From contig CAZYVA010000038.1 in the NCBI GenBank assembly GCA_964650695.1, positions 1 to 16,421 of the forward strand: DNA of 16,421 nucleotides. Reading direction: 5' to 3'. The translations under genes were made by a program, and so were the position numbers. Shown here piece by piece: positions 14,036 through 16,421 of the stretch. How positions within the stretch are numbered: the stretch's first letter is position 1; each line of letters begins with the position of its first letter. This stretch comes from CAZYVA01 sp964650695. Its GTDB lineage: Bacteria; Bacillota; Clostridia; Lachnospirales; Lachnospiraceae. Under the pieces are notes generated by a model that was given only the letters and a program-made list of their open reading frames with translations, had not been told where the DNA came from and made no database searches.

Positions 14036-14041
14036 AGTATA
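14036..14041 (-). promoter_or_regulatory. Possible extended -10 promoter for the aldehyde dehydrogenase gene
   Basis: On the minus strand TGC precedes TATACT (14041-14036), an extended -10 pattern, while the -35 position near 14059-14064 is poor. Transcription would begin near 14029, about 40 bases before the start codon. Confidence 0.35.
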
Positions 14042-14074
14042 GCACATATTTCAGAAAAATTCTTGTATCTCCAT

Positions 14075-14530
14075 CTATGGAACCAGGCCAGGAAAAGCCA
14101 GGGTCAACACCCAGTAAACCAGCCCCAAACCCCAGCTTGTGAATACGCCATATAAAATCACTGGCCCTGCGATCGTAAAAATCTTGCAGCCAACCCCCAT
14201 TACCTGCCCTTCTTTTTTATATTCAATCGCCGGAGAAGCAACGGAGTTGGCAAATCCGGTAATCGGCACCAGCGCACCGGCGCCACCCCATTTCGCGATG
14301 CGCGGGTAGATGTTAAACCCTGTCAGCAAGACGCTAAGCAGGATCAGTGATAAGGATGCCCATCCTCCGCTGATGTCTTTATCCAAGCCTTCTTTTTCGC
14401 AAAAATTCAAGACTGCCTGCCCAATCACACAAATAACGCCGCCCGTCAGGAATGCTTTCGCCATATTTGCGGGCAGGCTGTGTACCGGCGTTTTTTCTTT
14501 TACATACTTTTCATAAATATTTGCACTCAT
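14075..14530 (-). CDS. spoVAC: Stage V sporulation protein AC
   Basis: The 151-residue protein matches SpoVAC in length and pattern: YEKYVKEKTPVHSLPANMAK (6-25), the first membrane segment AFLTGGVICVIGQAVL, then GFNIYPRIAKWGGAGALVPI and TGFANSVASPAIEYKKEG. SpoVAC is an inner-membrane channel component; in Bacillus it behaves as a mechanosensitive channel in dipicolinic acid movement during spore formation and germination. The start ATG 14530 has AAAGGAAA eight bases upstream. It is the last spoVA gene here: spoVAD and spoVAE, its usual downstream partners in Bacillus and Clostridium, do not follow, and I see no remnant of them before the aldehyde dehydrogenase gene. Confidence 0.92.
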   Translation of the reverse strand: MSANIYEKYVKEKTPVHSLPANMAKAFLTGGVICVIGQAVLNFCEKEGLDKDISGGWASLSLILLSVLLTGFNIYPRIAKWGGAGALVPITGFANSVASPAIEYKKEGQVMGVGCKIFTIAGPVILYGVFTSWGLGLVYWVLTLAFPGLVP

Positions 14531-14570
14531 ATTATTTCCTTTCCGGCGCTGGCGCATCCTTGCATAGCTT

Positions 14571-14987
14571 TTATCGCAAAAGGGTGAAAGATAACAGCGA
14601 CCCGACGCCTTTCCCGATGGCCAGGGATAAAATAAACACCGCGATGTAACGTACCGTTTTCGTTCTCCGCATGAAAATCGGAAAAACATTTAAAACCTCT
14701 GCAATCGCCATCGCCCAGCATCCTACAAAGACCCCTCCAAACAATCCAAACAGCGCCAATATCCATCGAAAAGAAGGAAGCGGGATCTGATAAATGGAAT
14801 AAATCCCACCTACGATCCCGCCCAGCGCCACACTGTCTTCATATAGAAGGATCTGCTCCGCCGTATGTGTACGGTCTGCAAAATCGGAGACTACCCCCAG
14901 CCCGATGATGAAGGAAAACAATCCTGCCGACGTCCCCACCCCAAAGCTAAGACCCAAAATCCCCAAAAGTATCTGTCTTGCCAACAT
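14571..14987 (-). CDS. spoVAB: Stage V sporulation protein AB
   Basis: The 138-residue membrane protein matches SpoVAB. It starts LARQILLGILGLSFGVGTSA, continues with AGLFSFIIGLGVVSDFADRT and the family-like LYEDSVALGGIVGG, and has about four hydrophobic segments. Its exact function in dipicolinate transport is unclear in any organism. The start ATG 14987 is supported by AAAGGAG about 11 bases upstream, inside the end of spoVAA; the 41-base overlap suggests coupled translation. An earlier ATG at 15083 has no ribosome site and would add non-homologous residues. The stop is 40 bases before spoVAC. Confidence 0.88.
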   Translation of the reverse strand: MLARQILLGILGLSFGVGTSAGLFSFIIGLGVVSDFADRTHTAEQILLYEDSVALGGIVGGIYSIYQIPLPSFRWILALFGLFGGVFVGCWAMAIAEVLNVFPIFMRRTKTVRYIAVFILSLAIGKGVGSLLSFTLLR

Positions 14988-15621
14988 CAAGCTCTTTCTC
15001 CTTTCTGGAATAGGTTTCAACCAAGGTCGTCTGAATATCATTTTCATACAGACGCATCTCAACCTCCATCGGAGTAGGGTCAACGGTGAATTTTTTCTTT
15101 CCGAAATGGTTGAAAAATACGAGGATCCCGATAACCAGGCCGACCGAATAGGTCAGCTCCAATATCGTAAACCCATCGGCAGCGGCGCCTGTGAAAAGCT
15201 GGTAGAGCTTCCCGAACATTTCCTGGACACCCACATCATTGTGGAAAGCCATAATGGAAAATGCAGACCCGAAAAAGCTGACGGCGGCCACACCCATGAT
15301 TTTCACCGCATGGACAAACATGCCCGGCGTTTTCTGTTCCTCGTAAGTAACGATAAAATCCGTCTCCCCCATATTCTGTATCCCGGCGGACGGGTACACC
15401 TCATGGATCAGCGCGATTACTTTCAGGATGGATACTGCCGTCCGGTTCTGCTGTTTTTTATCCGTATGGTGGAATCTCAGCAGCCTCAAGGTACGGATCC
15501 TTGCTTTCATGGAAGGATTGGCGCACTCGATCTTCAGAACGTCCCCCAGCGTCACGTCCGGCTTGTCCACCTCCGTGTTCCGGTCTGCCTTCAGGTAAAC
15601 CGTATCCGCATTAGCCGCCAT
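14947..15621 (-). CDS. spoVAA: Stage V sporulation protein AA
   Basis: The 224-residue protein matches SpoVAA. Its soluble N-terminal half includes TVYLKADRNTEVDKPDVTLG (7-26) and DVLKIECANP, followed by two hydrophobic segments near residues 108-127 and 155-178. The C-terminal tail starts NHFGKKKFTVDPTPMEVEMR. Structural work on SpoVAA describes a BMC-like and winged-helix-like soluble domain; its role with SpoVAB is unsettled. GGAGAGGG lies before ATG 15621. The start overlaps the end of the preceding 54-residue gene by 11 bases, and the end overlaps spoVAB. Confidence 0.88.
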   Translation of the reverse strand: MAANADTVYLKADRNTEVDKPDVTLGDVLKIECANPSMKARIRTLRLLRFHHTDKKQQNRTAVSILKVIALIHEVYPSAGIQNMGETDFIVTYEEQKTPGMFVHAVKIMGVAAVSFFGSAFSIMAFHNDVGVQEMFGKLYQLFTGAAADGFTILELTYSVGLVIGILVFFNHFGKKKFTVDPTPMEVEMRLYENDIQTTLVETYSRKEKELDVGKTDTFGDFGS

Positions 15622-15775
15622 ATACGTCCCTCTCCGCCTGGTTCCAGACTAACGTCCCCTCATCCACATGGCCGCTTCCCTGGATCTCACCGAAATAATA
15701 AATACATCCCGCGATAACCGCCGCCATCACAACGACCGCCAGGCAGATGCGCAGCTTTCTCCTCGCTTCTTCCAT
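15611..15775 (-). CDS. Small single-pass membrane protein ahead of spoVAA
   Basis: The 54-residue frame starts at ATG 15775, with AGGAGGGA seven bases upstream, one of the best ribosome sites in the window. The sequence is a short basic head (MEEARRKLRI), one hydrophobic helix (11-27, ending in Cys24), and a polar tail (GSGHVDEGTLVWNQAERDVY). The lysine/arginine distribution suggests the N-terminus stays inside. I do not recognise a family. It overlaps spoVAA by 11 bases and lies first behind a sporulation-type promoter, so a role in the spoVA complex or in the forespore membrane is plausible but unproven. Confidence 0.65.
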   Translation of the reverse strand: MEEARRKLRICLAVVVMAAVIAGCIYYFGEIQGSGHVDEGTLVWNQAERDVYGG

Positions 15776-15806
15776 GTTTGTCCCTCCTACTTGCACGTTT
15801 ATAGAC

Positions 15807-15835
15807 TATTATCCGCCCCTTTCATAAAAATATTC
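15807..15835 (-). promoter_or_regulatory. Candidate sporulation sigma (SigG/SigF-like) promoter of the spoVA operon
   Basis: On the minus strand GAATA (15835-15831) and GATAATA (15813-15807) are 17 bases apart. They resemble the forespore SigG pattern GnATr and CATnnTA, differing at the first base of the -10 element. spoVA operons are SigG-dependent in Bacillus. The -10 element also resembles a vegetative box, so the assignment is tentative. Confidence 0.5.
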
Positions 15836-15864
15836 CCTTATTTTTATTTAAATTGTACGCCTCC

Positions 15865-15933
15865 TCATTCCATCAATCTTTGCAGATACTCCCTGTTCCA
15901 TAGCTTCACGCTCAAAGTTCCGGCTTCTTCTTG
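15865..15933 (-). other. In-frame open extension beyond the hicB stop codon
   Basis: After the TAG of hicB (15934-15936) the same frame continues for 22 codons to TGA at 15865-15867. It reads like protein (QEEAGTLSVKLWNREYLQRL...). A second frame here, containing NFEREAMEQG, is also open. It may be the tail of a gene that once adjoined spoVA, or chance. No terminator for hicAB is seen in 15836-15933. Confidence 0.3.
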
Positions 15934-16314
15934 CTACACAAGGTTCAGTTGTTCTTTTAATGCATCCTGTAAAACTTTTGAAAGGCTGATGCTCCTTGTT
16001 TCGGCTTCTTTTGCCAGCCACGCCGGAATAGACAGCATTTTTTTGACGGCCCGTGTATCACGGCGGTATGCGTCTACATCCGTAGATACATAGGTGACAA
16101 CCCCATCATCGGCGTGAATATCCGTAATGGCAGACGGCGCGGGAAGTTCGTTTCCCATTTCCATTTGTGAGACAAGCCACAATCCTAATGCTTCCTGGGC
16201 CATTGCCATAGCTTCTTCGATAGTATCCCCCTCCGTCACACAGCCGCTTAAATCGGGAAATTCTACCCAATAGCCGTCCTCTTCGTGAAAAATAGCTGGA
16301 TAAACTTTAAACAT
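15934..16314 (-). CDS. hicB: HicB family antitoxin
   Basis: The 126-residue protein has both HicB parts. The N-terminal partial RNase-H-like fold (1-70) includes YPAIFHEEDGYWVEFPDLSG (5-24) and the family-typical CVTEGDTIEEAMAMAQEALG. The C-terminal ribbon-helix-helix-like domain (about 88-126) includes KKMLSIPAWLAKEAETRSIS and LSKVLQDALKEQL, which should bind the hicAB promoter. It neutralises the HicA mRNA interferase and represses the operon. AAGGAG six bases before ATG 16314 supports the start. hicA lies immediately upstream with a 16-base gap. This gene is next to, and in the same orientation as, the spoVA operon. Confidence 0.92.
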   Translation of the reverse strand: MFKVYPAIFHEEDGYWVEFPDLSGCVTEGDTIEEAMAMAQEALGLWLVSQMEMGNELPAPSAITDIHADDGVVTYVSTDVDAYRRDTRAVKKMLSIPAWLAKEAETRSISLSKVLQDALKEQLNLV

Positions 16315-16330
16315 TGTATTCTCCTTTCGC

Positions 16331-16421
16331 TTAAATTGAGGATAAGCGGGATTTTAGCCCCGCGTCCTTTAGGATTTTATTAAGTGTTCCTCGCTTCATG
16401 TCTTTATTGTGGACTGGTACA
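16331..16421 (-). CDS. hicA: HicA family toxin (mRNA interferase), C-terminal part only
   Basis: Thirty codons are visible before the right edge of the window. They read VPVHNKDMKRGTLNKILKDA followed by GLKSRLSSI and the stop. The pattern VPxHxxxxxxxGTLxxILKxAGL is characteristic of the C-terminal half of HicA, a small double-stranded-RNA-binding-fold ribonuclease that cuts mRNA. The catalytic histidine usually lies nearer the N-terminus and is not visible. Order hicA then hicB, with a short gap, is the standard arrangement. Confidence 0.88.
   Translation of the reverse strand, partial: VPVHNKDMKRGTLNKILKDAGLKSRLSSI

Noticed and set aside
14905..15717. 270-codon plus-strand frame opposite spoVAA and spoVAB
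   Set aside because: It is antisense to recognised sporulation genes and its composition (His, Arg and Pro rich) is typical of a shadow.
1..16421. CRISPR arrays, insertion sequences or prophage genes
   Set aside because: No regularly spaced direct repeats, transposase, integrase or structural phage genes were found.

Overview
This window looks like chromosome of a spore-forming, anaerobic gut-type Firmicute, most likely a Lachnospiraceae-like Clostridium. The evidence is a glycine/sarcosine/betaine-reductase locus with a UGA-encoded selenocysteine, a spoVA sporulation operon, strong AGGAGG-type ribosome binding sites, and TTGACA/TATAAT-type promoters with 17-base spacers. The taxonomic call is inference from gene content. 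I see no phage, insertion sequence or CRISPR array.

Layout. (1) 1-418, minus: the N-terminal part of an HD-GYP-type protein, cut by the left edge, with its own near-consensus promoter. Back to back with it is a tRNA-Cys gene with a promoter and terminator (604-777). (2) 869-4922, plus: a reductase locus in the order grdX, TetR-type regulator, GrdE-family proprotein, GrdB-family selenoprotein. A separate promoter lies before the GrdE gene and is overlapped by an inverted repeat that could bind the TetR protein. The grdA, grdC, grdD and trxAB genes of the classical glycine reductase operon are absent from the window. The E and B genes are directly adjacent, as in sarcosine (grdGF) and betaine (grdIH) loci, so the substrate is open. 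(3) 5115-7618, plus: a LacI-type regulator, preceded by a promoter and a very strong hairpin/T-tract, then a COG2509-like FAD-dependent dehydrogenase.

(4) 7660-8208, minus: an ECF transporter S component. It is followed by a 520-base divergent intergenic region holding two sense-oriented copies of a hairpin-forming repeat, one in each leader, and candidate very small ORFs. (5) 8729-12580, plus: a probable operon of a hypoxanthine-DNA glycosylase, a YitT-family membrane protein, a fused ThrE-type exporter and a membrane-anchored polysaccharide deacetylase. (6) 12608-13987, minus: an aldehyde dehydrogenase. (7) 14075-15775, minus: a small membrane protein, spoVAA, spoVAB and spoVAC, with a sporulation-sigma-like promoter upstream; spoVAD and spoVAE do not follow. 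(8) 15934-16421, minus: hicB and the 3' end of hicA, a type II toxin-antitoxin pair.

The strongest biology is the reductase locus. GrdE and GrdB would form the substrate-specific protein B, which turns an amino-acid-type substrate into a selenoprotein-A-bound carboxymethyl group for energy-yielding Stickland metabolism. Proteins A and C must be encoded elsewhere. The least explained stretch is 8209-8728.
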